Assembly (NCBI GenBank): GCA_965153455.1
Contig: OZ234495.1
Span: 10,536,875 to 10,600,874 of the forward strand
Direction of reading: 5' to 3'
Length of the DNA: 64,000 nucleotides
DNA from: Sphagnum compactum
Lineage: Eukaryota; Bryophyta; Sphagnopsida; Sphagnales
The translations under genes were made by a program, and so were the position numbers. Shown here piece by piece: positions 35,820 to 52,130 of the stretch; within the stretch, counting starts at the first letter, position 1, and each line of letters starts with the position of its first letter. Under the pieces are notes generated by a model. It saw nothing but the letters and a program-made list of their open reading frames with translations, had not been told where the DNA came from and did no database searches.

Positions 35820-36660
35820 GGTAAGAATAAATTAACCATTAACATGGGAGGTAGGTAAGTTATCCATTAATATAAGGTAGGTTGATGAATAAATTAGGTA
35901 ACAATATAGGTAGACAGGTAGGTAAATTAGGTAACAATATAGGTTGATAGGTAGGTAAATTAGGTAACAATATGGGTAGATAGGTAGGTACACTAGATAA
36001 CAATATAGGAGGTAAATTAGGTGACAATATAGGTAGATAGGTAGGTAAATTAGGTGACAATATAGGTAGATAGGTAGGTAAATTAGGTGACAATGTAGGT
36101 AGATAGGTAGGTAGATAGGTAGGTAAATTAGGTGACAATGTAGGTAGATAGGTAGGTAAATTAGGTGACAATGTAGGTAGATAGGTAGGTAAATTAGGTG
36201 ACAATATAGGTAGATAGGTAGGTAAACTAGATAACAATAGAGGAAGTAAATTAGGTAACAATATAGGTAGACAGGTAGGTAAATTAGGTGACAATATAGG
36301 TAGATAGGTAGGTAAACTAGATAACAATATAGGAAGTTAATTAGGTAACAATATAGGTAGATAGGTAGGTGAATTAGGTGACAATATTGGTAGGTAGGTA
36401 GGTAAACTAGATACCAATATAGGTAGATAGGTATTAGGTAACAATATAGGTTGGTAGGTAGGTAAACTAAATAACAATATAATTAAGTACGTAGGTAGGT
36501 AAATTACCCAACAATATAAGTTTGTAGGTAGGTAAACTAGATAAGAATATAGGTGAATAGGGAAGTAAATTAGGTAACAATATAGGTCGGTAGGTAGGTA
36601 AACTAGATAACAACATAGTTAGGTAGGTAGGTAGGTAGGTAAATTACCCAACAACATAGG
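35820..36660. repeat. 33-bp minisatellite, about 25 diverged units
   Basis: Tandem units of the type GGTAGATAGGTAGGTAAATT then AGGTAACAATATA. The ACAATAT core recurs at 35901, 35934 and 35967, a 33-bp spacing, with later units varying by small indels around GTAGGTA runs. The minus strand stays open for 155 codons with an 11-residue repeat (for example LPTYLPILSPN) because 33 is divisible by three; I do not call it a gene. The array ends within about 70 bp of the SecY start codon. Confidence 0.92.
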
Positions 36661-36729
36661 ATGGCTTGTTTTTGTGAAGTGTGTTTTGGGGAGTGAGGAG
36701 CAGACGTCGTTGTTGTCGTCGTTGTCGCT

Positions 36730-38708
36730 ATGGCGTCGGTCCTTCACGCCGTTGGCGCTCCCGCTGGCAGACATCCAGCGGCAACGGTAGCAGGGAAGAG
36801 AATTGCGGCGTCGCGCGGAGTGTCGGGCCTTTGTCAAACCCGGAGATTGCAGGTCAAGCTTCTTCAAGGCTGGGGCGAACGAAAAAGAAGAAGATTTGAC
36901 CTACAAGGAGTGTGTTGTAGAGCGACTGTTGCTGGTGGAGGAGGAGGAGGATATGGAAGGGACGGTTTGGGGGCTTTCGATCCTCTGGGACTCGGAGATG
37001 CGGCGGTTTTCAATTTATGGGAAGAAGCTTTGCAAGGGAGTGATAACATTATGCAAGCGTCGGGTGGCGGTAGGCCGAGTTCCGGGAGGCTTTCCAATAC
37101 TTCTTCATCGGCGAAAAGTGCTGCAGGTTCTTCTTCTTCTTCTTCTTCCTCTTTCCGTCTTCTCGACACTACTACTCTCGCCTTGTTCTTTCCCGCTGGT
37201 AATTTGCATAAAATGCTTCTTCTTCTCATAATGGATTGCAAAAGAATCATTACACTTTGTGGTTTCGACAGCTACTATGGAGGACAGTTCTGTGGATTTT
37301 GGCGATTTTTTCAAAGGAAAGCTTCCCCAAAAGTTTCTATTCCTGCTGGGATGGCTGGTGTTGTCCAGATTGGGAACCTACATCCCATTGTGGGGAGTAG
37401 ACAGGTCGGCTTTTGCTGGCAGCTTGGATCAAAGCAGCCTCCTCGGAACACTGGACACATTTTCTGGAGGGAGCATTGGGCGGTTGGGTGTTTCCTCACT
37501 AGGCATTGTCCCTTACATCAATGCACAAATCGTGGTGCAGCTGCTGGGCTCCGTGTTTCCAAAGCTCCAAGAGCTTCAGAAGAAGGAAGGTGAGGCTGGA
37601 CGGAAGAAGGTGAAGCGATGGACACAGTATGCATCTGTTGGTTTTGGCATTATCCAGGTAGGGTTTTGTTGTCCGCGGGGCTGTACTCTCTCTCTCTCTC
37701 TGTGGGCCTTTCTCAGTTACTGTGGATGATGATAATCTTCTTGTCATAGATACTGATTATTTTTCTCGGGAAGGTTTGGATTGCAGGCTGTTGGCCAAGT
37801 GACATACATACGACCTTATGTGAATGACTTCAGCATTGAATGGGTTGGATCAGCAGTGGCAGCTCTTACACTGGGATCAGTTTTGACCATGTTAATAGGA
37901 GAAAAGATATCAGATTTGAAGCTTGGCAATGGTACCTCGCTCCTCATCTTCACCAACATCGTCTCCTACTTGCCAGCTTCAGTAGGTCGAACCATTGCAC
38001 AGGCCATCAGTGAAGGCAACTATCCAGGGCTGGCAGGCAGTATAGCAGGGTTTCTCCTCCTTGTGCTTGGCATTGTGTATGTGCAGGTTGGTTCTGGTCC
38101 TGAATTCCATTCCAAATTTATCACCCTGCATCTGCATTGGACTGCAAATTGCCACCTTTGAATGGTTTTAACAGGTGGCTGCTTGCTGTGCAGGAGGCAG
38201 AGAGGAAGATACCAATTAACTATGCTTCAAGATATAGCTTCCGAAGCAAAGGTCTAGGCAAAGCTGCTTATCTCCCATTCAAGGTGGGTGGGTACTTCTT
38301 TACCTTTTTGTATGTACTCAGTGAGTTGGTGGAAAAGTTAAAGACTCTTTCTTCCTTTCTCTCTGTGTGCAATCAAGTACAAAATTCACTTGGTTGGAGA
38401 TGCAGGTTAACAGCTCAGGTGTAATGCCTATTATCTTCTCCACATCATTGCTGGCAGTCCCTGCATCTGTAGCACGGTTCACTGGGCTTGCAGTCCTAAA
38501 AAATGCAGCAGTGGCTCTATACCCTGGAGGTATGTTCTTGTTTTCACACATCCCATTGACTCCAGGGTACTCTCAAACATTCCTGACCTCTATTCACAGC
38601 ATGTTCACCTTGATGTTGTCTCCAGCTGGAGAATTGGGCCACATCAGCTCATTTTCTATAAGATGTTGCAAGAATACACAAGGGCAAAAGTCTTGCAGTT
38701 TTGAATAA

Positions 38709-38739
<31 letters not shown>

Positions 38740-39404
38740 GTGTGTCTCTCTCTGCCCAAGATCAGCTGTGTCTTGTTTCACTCGGGTGGTGGTTCTGCCA
38801 TTGCAGGTGTTCTGTACCTTCCTACCAATGTCCTGCTGATTGCATTCTTCAACTACTTCTACACGTTCTTGCAGCTAGACCCTGCAGATGTCAGTGAACA
38901 ACTGAAAAGACAGGGTGCTTCCATCCCTTCTGTGCGACCAGGCAAAGCAACTGCAACCTTTATCACAAATGTAGGTGCCAAAATCCTGTCTTCTGTTAGT
39001 TCTGTATATCCCTTGATTTCTTGATGTAAGCAAACATAGTTTATCAGTTCATTTCCCACAAGGAAAAAGTTGTAAGTCAGTAAGTGATGATGGTGTTATA
39101 TTTCTTCTGAAACTCAAAATGAGCAGACCCAAAGTATGGCCCCTAAAAGCACTGTGTTTTTTTATTGGTGCAGGTGTTGAGCCGAATTTCAGTGTTGGGG
39201 TCAGCTTTCTTGGGGATTATGGCAGTGGCACCATCATTGGTGGAGGGAGTGACACATCTGACCACATTCCGTGGTTTTGCAGGCACTTCAGTGCTCATAC
39301 TTGTAGGCTCTGCCACTGACACTGCACGCAAGGTGCAGGCAGAGCTTGTGTCCCAAAAGTACAAAACAATTGAGTTTTATGAAATCAACAAAGATGGCCC
39401 ATAA
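36730..39404 (+). CDS. SCY1: Plastid SecY translocase subunit (SCY1-like)
   Basis: Nuclear-encoded SecY of the thylakoid Sec pathway, the channel for SecA-driven protein insertion and export. Seven exons in phase: 36730-37126, 37272-37657, 37787-38086, 38194-38283, 38406-38529, 38807-38970, 39174-39404 (563 residues). The first about 130 residues are Ala/Arg/Ser-rich, fitting a transit peptide (MASVLHAVGAP start). The core shows SecY signatures: LSRLGTYIPLWGVD, LGIVPYINAQIVVQLL, EGEAGRKKVKRWTQYAS, GNGTSLLIFTNI, QEAERKIPINYASRY, NSSGVMPIIF, LDPADVSEQLKRQGASIPSV, TFRGFAGTSVLILVG. Length agrees with flowering-plant SCY1 (about 550). Similarity to SCY1 seems greater than to SCY2, but I could not compare formally. 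The promoter side is a minisatellite. Confidence 0.95.
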
Positions 39405-42290
39405 GAGTTGAAGATGGGTGGTCAAGTTCCCCTTTACAACATGCTATTATCTCTGGTCATTTAAGTCTTCTTCTAGAGCCACATTGAATTCCCTCTTCAG
39501 GGCTTAAGAGCATGTTAGCTGTTCCTCCACAGTAAATTTTTGTGGTAGGATGGACACATCGCATTGCTCCCCCAAATTTTCCTGTCATTCTTTTCAAGTG
39601 GTGTAGGAGGAGCTTGGATTCAGATCCATGACAGGCAGATGGGCCAAGAGGAATGTTTGTATAAACTCAAAAACCTTCCAAAAGTTGCATTGCACTTGAC
39701 AGTGGTGAATGCACTGAAACCTCCATTTTTGACCTGCTTAAGTATCCTCCTTCTGATACCTCCCTTAGTTGGGACCCGATTCTGGTAAGGCCCTCATCTG
39801 AGGGTTTAAACTTTTAACCCATAGTAGAGAAAGAGGTCGACAGCCAAGATCAAACAAGGCAGATGTAGAATCAATGGTAAACATGCATGTCTTTAAGAAT
39901 CTACCTCAGAAATGGTGAGAACTTAGCTTAAGAACTGAGAAAAGATAAGAAAGAAAGCTTAAGAACTAAGAACCCACCTTGAAATGAAATGACACCAGAT
40001 GCCTGTTCCTTACAATAAAATTTCTCTTGGGAGTGCTCTACACTAAAAGTTCTCTTGGTCTCTTGGAGGACTAAGAACAAGGCCATGCCATTCTGGGAAT
40101 GAGGACCCAACATGAGGCATAAGACGTAAATCCTTGGAGCCGACCTGTTCAAGGTCCTTACTGAACATAAAGATTTGACAGGATTTTTATACAGCTCTGC
40201 TTTTGTCTGTGAAGGAGAGGAACCACCTTGTACACCTAAGGTCCATGGTGCCTCCTCTCTATATTGAGGCTGAAATACTAATGAGGGGTAAGGCACCCTC
40301 CACGCACACCAAAAAGATCCTATCAGTTCTTTCCAACCACTTGAGTATATAAGGCAAGTGCAACTGTAGTGGCGGGTTCTCTCTATTTTCAGGCAACAGG
40401 GAGCTTGGGCAGCAAATAGTGACCTAATTTGGAAGGAACCTGCTGGAGAGGACCAATTGATGATATAGAATAGATCAACATTGGGTGGGTGGGTACCAGA
40501 CCAGAACCCTAGTATATCTATTGGTACTGGTATTAGAGAACGGACCAGACTGGTATGACCTGCAGCAATTACCAGCAGCCTCATACCAATATATCTGTCA
40601 TGAAATCGAGGAGTTTCCAAAAACCCCTAATCATGCATTGCAATTCCAAAGAAATCGATTGAAAAAGAACCCACACCCAATTGCAAAGACCTGTTGTGCT
40701 GATGTTTTCTACTGTAATAGGAGAGCACCATATTCTATTCTTTCTGCTGTTTGCAGGGCATTACAAAGACCGCTACAGTGGGTGTTTCATTTTTTTGAAA
40801 TGACCCCACAATTTTTTCTCCATTTATGGAAACAGTGATACCACTGGGTACCACGGAAAAATAAAATAAAATGAAAAACTCAACACGAGTTTTTGCTCGG
40901 TAAAAGCCCTTGGCTACATGCGGGTTGTGCTCACTTGGCTGACAATTTTGTTTTATCTACCACATGTTGTAACTATTTAAGCAAGTAATCAACATTACCT
41001 CTAGGTTCCATTCCCATCCAAAACCCGCACGGGTTAGGTACCTCAACCCTAAACCTTCTCCATGGTCAAGCCAACTATAAGAAGCTAAATTGCATGCATT
41101 TCTAATATGGATTATCAACATTGTTTAGAATGGATTTTCTGATCCAGTTTTTTTTCGCTTTTTCACACTTTCATCCCATTTCTACGTCTTTTTTCTTTCT
41201 CTTTTTTCTTCGCCTACATAGATAGTGCGGTTGGTTGCAAGTGGAATCACACACAAATGAAATCAATCAGCAACTACCTTTAAGTTTTGATTTTCAATTT
41301 TTGGCATTTGAATCCAATATACATTCAAATTAGTTAACACATGACTTCATTATCCACATACATACTTTACCTTTCTTCTTCTTTAGTTTTTATCTTTCTT
41401 AAAGGCTGAGCCAATGGTTAAACCTTTTCTCTTTCTCATTTGCTAACAACCCAATTAACTCATTTGAGCCATGAAAAACGTAGCCACCATCAATCAAATC
41501 TGTATTCGATTCGTTCATTAGGTTAGTGTATATGGTATGGTCTGTTGGGGTATTCAGCCTCCTCCCAGATTTCTTATTCAGATAACAAATGGGAAAAACA
41601 AAACCAATACAACTTCCACATACAGGATTGGCTCTGAAGAGAGAGCATTACTGACTTGCAAGACAACAAACAATGGATGGGATATATAAAAAGCTTATAC
41701 AACCAAACCCCCTTGGCTGAATGGAGAGGTAATGACCTTTATTTTAAGGATTAGAGAACAAAATGATTGGGTTTCAACGAGCGTAACCAAGTATCTAAGC
41801 TGCAGCTAGAACCCAGCAAAATGAATGGTTTTCTACAACTGACAATAATAACAATGATTACCCTGGTCGCTTTGTGGGTCTCCCAAAAATATCAATGCGG
41901 AAGACTAAATGAATGACCCAACAGACTTAATGCTGCATTGAGTCTTACATATGGTAAGTAACTGGGCCCAAATGTAAATCTAAAAGACTTATCAATGAAA
42001 AAAAATGTATGGGAAGTGGCGGCTGCAATAAAAGAATATGCTCACAGGCCCATAAATTGTACACATCTAAATTTGACAGATATGTTTTGAAATAATAAAA
42101 TGCCCAAAACTCCCAGTTGCTACTCTCCCCTGGTGTGTTTCGCTCACTAGAACTTTCTCAGTTGCATTCTTGGCTACAAACCAATGTCTCATGTCTGGAA
42201 AACAGACCTTGTAGAATTTCACATCAGATCCCACCATCACTGGAAAACTGGCTCTCTAGAATTCTGCTGGGACTGGAGTGAGAGAACAAG
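39405..42290. other. Intergenic between convergent SecY and PECT genes
   Basis: 3' UTR sequence of both genes is expected at the edges. A 230-codon open minus-strand frame (40620-39928) has no recognisable motif and no splice-linked neighbours. The rest is AT-rich without features I can name. Confidence 0.5.
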
Positions 42291-42294
42291 TGAA

Positions 42295-45246
<2,952 letters not shown>

Positions 45247-45289
45247 TCACTCCTATTCCTCCATCAAAAGAAAAATAGGAAACAAACCA

Positions 45290-45600
45290 CGGGGGGGGGG
45301 TGAAAAAAAAAAAACCAAATCAAAGCTCTAAGCCGATAGAAGATGAAGCAGCAAGAAAGAAGCAACAACGACCCAGCAGTGATGACCGTAACAATTGTGG
45401 TTGCAAATCCAGAGCACACACCCTTGAGCTCGTCAACCAAAAAAAAAAAAACAGAGAATGCAGACCAAAAAAAAAAAAAAAACACAAAAGCAATTTGAGA
45501 CAAAAGAAGCAGCGAGGAGGAAGAAGAAGAAGCAGTAGCAGCAAGAGATGCGAGAGAAGAGGAGAGAGGAAGGGAGGGAGGGAGGGAGGGAGGGAGCGAG
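45290..45600 (-). promoter_or_regulatory. Low-complexity 5' region of PECT1
   Basis: On the gene's strand this is a series of pyrimidine tracts: a C-run with poly-T (45292-45314), two poly-T runs (45440-45482), CT/TTC tracts and (TCCC)n opposite GGGA repeats at 45570-45596. It lies directly upstream of the start codon. Long pyrimidine tracts are common in plant leaders; the promoter role is inferred. Confidence 0.4.
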
Positions 45601-45746
45601 AAGCTCCGCAACAAGCAGTCCTCGTGAGGGGCCAGGGCGTGGTGTAGACGAGAGCGAGGGCGCGCAGGGTCCGGGCGGAGCTTCAATGGGTAACCCGGCA
45701 GTTGCTGCCCGTTTATCATTGCCCCTGCGCGGGCCGGGCAGGCTAA

Positions 45747-45790
45747 TGATTCTTTTTCTTTTCTTTTCTTTTCTTTTCTTTTCTTTTCTC
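45747..45790. repeat. (TTTTC)n microsatellite
   Basis: About eight units of TTTTC followed by poly-T runs, marking the change into the AT-rich block. Confidence 0.9.
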
Positions 45791-45839
45791 TTCATCCAAG
45801 AAAGATTTTCATCTGGTTTTTTTTTTTTAATTTAATTTT

Positions 45840-48800
45840 TTTTTTTTAGAGAGGTGGGGGGAAGGGGAAACTCTAATTACATAACACTAAGTATGAATTA
45901 AATTGAAATATGAATTATTTGTTAATAATTAATTCTAAACATCAAATTGCTTTTCTAACTAATTAACATTTTACAAATTAATATTTACAAAGATTATACA
46001 CGTATGTATGTACATGTTTAATTAATAACTTATTAATTTAACATTTATAATATTTAAAAAAATTAATATCTACTAAGGTCAAAAAATTACTATCCTTTTT
46101 AATATTCGTATCCTCATTTCTACTTGTTAAAATAATGAGATTATTTGTTACATTAGGGACCTTTGGGAGTGAAAACTTGTGGAATTGTGTGAAATTGAAC
46201 AAATAGAATCTAGAATTGATCACACTTCATTGCCTTGTTCATTTTGACCAAAAATTTTGCCTTGTTCATTTTGACCAAAATTCTTGCCCTGTTCATTTTG
46301 ACCAAAATTTTTGTTCAATTTGATCAAATGCCCTAACTTTTGAAATAACATGTATATTTTAAGTAGTTCAATTGACTCGGTGGGGACACTATTCGAAATT
46401 TTTTTGAAAAATACGTGGGTAAAAATATATAAAGTGTAATAATATATTGGTTTAGTAAAAATTATAAGTTAATTAGTTTAAAAATAGGGTTATGTATATT
46501 TTGAAAATAAAATTATAATTAATATTGTAGGATATGTGTAAATATTAAATATCAGAATTTTTTTATTAAAAAAATATAGCTTGTGCATTAAAGATTTAAA
46601 GTATTAGTTGTTGCTAAGTTCATTTATTGTGAAATGTTGTTTTGATTAATTTGTGATTCATAGAAGTTTATACAAATTGTGGTTTTTTTTCATTTCTTTT
46701 ACATTCCATGGGTGAAAGCATGATAAAGTAGGCCCAAAAATAACTTTGTTATGCAAAAATTGGGGTTTCAAAATAAACGTTACAACATGTAGATGAATTT
46801 ATGAAATAATATCAAAAAAATTAATACATTCTTTTAAAATTATTGTTGGTATTAGTTTCAAAAGCAAAATTGATATAATTATATTTTTCCAATGCACTTG
46901 CAAGTATTTGGATTAAACCTTTATTTTTGGCAATTTGAAACATGTATTTCAAGTACCTAAAAGTATATGGAAAGATTTTTTTTCCAAATAATTTTTTTTT
47001 CCCTCAACCTTTAATATTGATGTGGAAAACATTCATATATATGGAGTTTGTTTTCATAACTAAATTCATCCCCAACTTTCAAAAATTAACATAATTTTTG
47101 GGGTATTTTTCCAAGTCCAAATATATGGTGTTGAAATTGGAATTAATATAAGATGTTGAAATTGGATGCTAGAAAACAAATTATAAAACAAATATAGGGT
47201 GGCTAAAATATGTGCATATTAAAAAATTAGATAATAATAGGGTGAGGGGAAATATAAATCCAAAATCTATTACCCCCCTAAAAAATAGTTGTTTAATGCA
47301 CATAGGTCACAAAAATAACATTAAGTGTCCCCCTGAACCAATTGATTAAAATGACCTTTATGACTATTAGTTAAATGTTATATTTAATCAAATTGGATAA
47401 AAAATGGACACCTCTAGTAAAAAAAAGACACAATACTAATCAAATGGGACATTCAATTTTGTTTAAACTATTTATTTATTTATTTATAATTTATTATTAT
47501 TAATCAATTTGATCAACTATCATTGGATTATTAATCAAAATGGCAACCAAAATGAACAACATTTTCATTCAACATGTAGGTAGGTAAGTAAGTTGAATAC
47601 TTAGTTAATTAAGTAGGTATTAATCCTAGTGATCATGTTTCATCGAAATGGTTTATGTAAGATGGGTATTTTGGTGATCATCACTGTGACAATTCCAGAG
47701 ACATTCCAAATTATAATTTGTCATAAATCAAATTCCATTTCAAAATTGTTTCTTATCGTTTGTCTAACACCATTTCAATGTTTTTTGTCTATTTGTATCT
47801 TTTGTGAACTTCTTTAATGAATCAAACTTTCATTAACATTTTGCTTACCAAATCAAGAATGTTAAAAAATATTAACAGAACAAAATGACATATAATGAAA
47901 TTTACAAATTTTCATCTTTAGAAAAAACTTCTTGAAAAGACAAAATTAATTACAAAAAAACTATTATGTCCACACAAAATAATTTAATCATCATCGCTAG
48001 TAGTGCAAAGAAACGCAAAGCCCAATATTAAATCATTAAGTATTTAAGGAACCTAATTAGTTTATCTAAACTAAGTAGTTATTTATGTAGGTTTTAGGTT
48101 AGGTAAATAGCTAAGTAATTAAGCTTGATAGGATGGGTATTTAAGTTATGTTTCTTATATAAGTTATAAAAAACATGTTCATAATATTAAGATGATACCA
48201 TAATTTATTATTTGTTGAAGATGTGGTACGTAATGGCTTGTTTTTTCAACATGAAGGTGAAAAGTGTAAGTCCTCATGTTTGCAACCTATTTAACTAGGC
48301 TACCTATGTAGGTTGGCGAGCTAGGTTAGGCAAGTAAAATAGGTGTCTAGTTTAACTAGGTGGCTAGGCTAGGTGCTTAGCATATGCACCCAGCTTACAT
48401 GCCTAAATTAAGTTGGGTTCCTAACCAAGTTTGTACATGTTTTTAATGTAAGTTTTATGTTTATGCACATGGCTTTGTGCAAGTTTATATTGTGTTTTAG
48501 GCTTTAATTCTTGCTTGTTTATAAGTGAATCATATTTTGAATCACAATTTTTAAAAAAAATATCATTTACAAGTGGTCTTTGCAACTAATATTTAATTGC
48601 AATTGATGTTTACAACTACAAACAAACCCAACGACAAACAACAAATCACCACCAACCATAGTTGTAAATGATAATTGAACTTTTACAACGTAAAATGCAC
48701 ATACATTGCTTATATACACATATTCAATTGTTTCCATGCAATTATACTTGTGACTATGATGGAATTATCTATTAATGAAATTTGACACATGGCAACCCAA

Positions 48801-50313
48801 AGACAATATATGACACTTGTCGCATATTCATGATTACGAATTATGTATATTTAACAAAAGAAAATGTGGCATATGTTGTTAAATGGAATTAATGTAATTG
48901 CAATTGCAATTAACTATTGGCAATTACATATGACTACAACATGGGTGGTCATAAGATTACCATGTGTACATCCTAGATTTATCAAGGAACATAAAATTAA
49001 AGTTAGGGTTTTGCATGACCATTAACCACAAAGTGCCATGTGGCACCTAATTTTGATATAAAATCCATATTTTTTCATGATCTTATACAAAAATGGAATA
49101 ATCCAACATAAACCTTGACAAAATTTCAACAAAATACAAAATTGAAAAGAAAAATGTGAAATTTAAAATGTTAATAAAGAAGAAGGCAAAAACACCATTG
49201 CCCAAAAGGGTCTATGGCAAATGGTGGAATCAATCCATTTGAACACCATGGTAATTACTTATAACCACCATTTTATAGTTTATAGCAAAGGTAAGAAGTA
49301 AGTCATTTAATTAATTCCACATGTGGTATGGAAGGTTGTTTACAACACATTTCCACATGAAATATTTCATCATATTTATACATGCATCATGTGTGTTTTA
49401 GACACACAACATTCATGCACGAAAAACAAGAACCCATGAATGATCGATTTTCGCACAATTTTCATTATCAACTAACGAGATGGAAAGTATGTGATGTTAA
49501 AAGCTCACAAAATTACATTGATGAACAAATTTCACATGTTTCGTTTTTTAATTGAAATTTCATTGACCTAGATGTAATTAATGCCCTTCCTACTTCTTCA
49601 ACATGACCAAACTTGGATTCTACTCCCTTGTAAAAACTTATGTTAAAAAAGGAAATGTTGCAACAACAATCCAAGAACATTGCATCCGTGGAAGGACACA
49701 CAAAGGTTTAGTTTGAAATGTGAGAAGTTCATCAAGCTATGAAGTTATAATCATGCATTGAAATGACATTTCAGTTATAAAACATGATTTGAATGTTGAG
49801 AAAAAAAACAAGGCCAAAATTAACAACCTTACAGAAATTAAGGATCTTGGAATGATAATTGGTGTAAAGTTTAAGGAAATAGTGAAAACATTTTTGGACC
49901 GATAACTAAAAGTCTCCATCCCAAACATAGTTAGTTATGTTTGGCATTTGTTTTCTAATGATTTCAATTATGAAGTCCATGTGCTTTTTGTATGAAGGAA
50001 GCTAGTTAGAAGAGTTGCAGATTTGAACAAAATTATGTACTTGTATTTTGTCGCATCAAACCTTTTCATTAATTGTTCCACTTGCATTTTATTTTTCTTA
50101 TTCCTGATTCCATTTTGATTCTATAATGATCATGCATTTTGTTATATTTATGATAGTAGATTGGTTAGTAATAAGAACTACTTCACGCCTACCAATCGTA
50201 CGCACAATGAACATGTTTTCCCTCAAGTAACCTAGATCATTTTTAAAATATTCAAAATAATTATGTGTGAACAAAAAAATTGGTGTTAATCTTGATAGAA
50301 CTTAGACCAATAT
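45840..50313. other. Gene-free AT-rich block
   Basis: Strongly AT-rich, stops in all frames. GTAGGT/CTAGGT-type motifs cluster at 47575-47620, 48060-48130 and 48285-48380 and look like decayed relatives of the 35.8-36.7 kb minisatellite. No gene or RNA gene recognised. Confidence 0.6.
46232..46312. repeat. 27-bp tandem repeat, three copies
   Basis: Three head-to-tail copies of GCCTTGTTCATTTTGACCAA plus AAATTTT, at 46232-46258, 46259-46285 and 46286-46312, differing by one to three bases. Confidence 0.92.
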
Positions 50314-51244
50314 TGTCACGACCTTAGCTTTAGGTTCGCGACCAAAGTAAGGGCTTGCAAAGGTGCGAACCAAAGGTGTGGGCCGAAAATGAAGCCTGGG
50401 AATCACATTTCATGCTCCCAAAAGTGTAGGAGGTGCTTGGGAATGGTCCACACATTCCCAAGTGGGCTCCCACTTCGGGAGTTGGAGTCCTAATGGACTC
50501 CCAAAATTTTTAAAGAGTAATTTTAGGGGCCAAAGCTCATTTGATTGAAAAATTCTTCATACCACTAGAAAGATCTTGAAACGTAGATGTCTAAAATGGG
50601 TTCGCATGACCCATTTGAGTACCTAAAACACAAGTTATGGTTGAAAGAAAGGCCGGGAGTCAAAGTGCCAATTTGACTCTCAACCACTAAAAGTCAGGAA
50701 TCGCCCTGATTTACTTGTGTGTAGGTGGTGTGCCACATATCATTGGAAAAATCTTGACGAAAATTATAACTTTACTTCAGACTTCACTTCAATAAAAGGT
50801 GGGCACTAAAGGTTATGGGCTTTTGAAATTGTGAGACTCTCAATTTTAGGAATTTCGAGACTCCTGACTTGGGAGTCTCGGGAGAAAATGACATTTGGGT
50901 GCAACCCCCTGTGACCAAGCACAAAGAATACTATATGGGGGAAGGTGGTGGTTTCCTCCAAGTCCGGGCTATGGTGAGTCTTGTGAATCTGTGTATGCCC
51001 GTGGCTTGTCCATGCACCAAAAATGCTATAACTACACATTAACCAACTTGTTGTTTGGTTTGTGCAAGTTTGTGTGAATAATTGACCCGTTTGTCATTCA
51101 TCCTAGTCCCCATCCTAGAACTCCAACACGCCCTTCTACCCCTGAAATGTTACAAGCTAGGGAGCGTACCTTAACTCGATCTTTTTTCGTTGTTTCACTT
51201 TTGAACCTGCAGTTGTGTCGGTCAAGGAGTTTGGGGGTCCGTCA
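50314..51244. mobile_element. Probable solo LTR of a retrotransposon
   Basis: A 931-bp block of higher GC than its surroundings begins TGTCACGACCTTAGC, a start seen in many plant Ty3-type LTRs, and can be closed at a CA at 51243-51244 (GGTCCGTCA). An AATAAA lies at about 50791, in an LTR-like position. Flanks are AATAT and ATTAT, an imperfect 5-bp match. No coding region or second LTR adjoins. The right boundary is a guess. Confidence 0.5.
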
Positions 51245-52130
51245 ATTATAGTATATATACACATCATGGAAATATTTTGGATAACCAAGATCCAAGTAAA
51301 TGAAAAGACCATGATGATCAATAACCACAATATTATTCATGGAATAAGTCTTTTTTCTTACCATTTAACCATGATTTGTGTGTCAAGGTGTTTTAGGACT
51401 TACAAATATTGACCAAGGTGTTTTCAATCAATCCAATGCAAATTGGGAATCTTGGAATCTCTCTAACTAAAGTGGCCTTATCATGAATTGTGGGCCACTA
51501 GATCCCATTGGCCAATGCATCATTGATTCAAGTTGTAATAAAAATTGCATCATCACATATAATATTATTTGCCCAATTCCACATACATGATGCCATCGAA
51601 CATAATGATGTTATGTTTAAAATACAAAATGAATATTTAAATGTGATGAAACCCTACTAAACTTCATAAAAAGAAAACACCCAAGAAAACGAGAGAAAAA
51701 GGAACAAAGGGCAAGGACCAAAGTCGAAGTAAGTAAACATCCCAAAAGAGGCCAACCACAAAAGGTAAGGGAACCACTACATATTGAAACCTCCACTAAT
51801 CACGTGAAGCATATCAATTATAGAAAAGGTAGGTAAACTAGATAAAATTCCAAGCCTAGAAGAACCTTCCCTTCCAATAATAACCTGCTTCAAAATGGAA
51901 GTGGCATGTGCTTTTTATAAAGCCACCAACATTCTCTATCTATAAAAGGAACACAATATTGATAAAAAAGGGCTTCTAGTGCCCTTTGTTGTCCACGTCA
52001 TGTTAGCACATTAATGAAATAAATTATTGGACTACTAATGAAGACACCCAAAAACCTCTATGGTGAGAGGGAAAAACACATCTACTTAAAAGGTGTTATG
52101 TAAGGCTCAATTTTGATGGATGCTCAACAA
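51245..52130. other. Gene-free AT-rich stretch
   Basis: No open frame with recognisable motif; no repeat noted. Confidence 0.6.

Noticed and set aside
35860-36327. 155-codon minus-strand frame encoding an 11-residue LPTYLPILSPN-type repeat
   Set aside because: It is a by-product of a 33-bp minisatellite whose period is a multiple of three; unit indels break it and there is no promoter, signal or family match.
35820-36660. Regularly spaced repeats resembling a CRISPR array
   Set aside because: Units are contiguous without unique spacers, diverge gradually, and the host is a eukaryote.
45264-45835. Several overlapping 70-150 codon frames
   Set aside because: They are Lys/Glu-, Phe- or Pro-rich translations of simple repeats in the PECT1 5' region.
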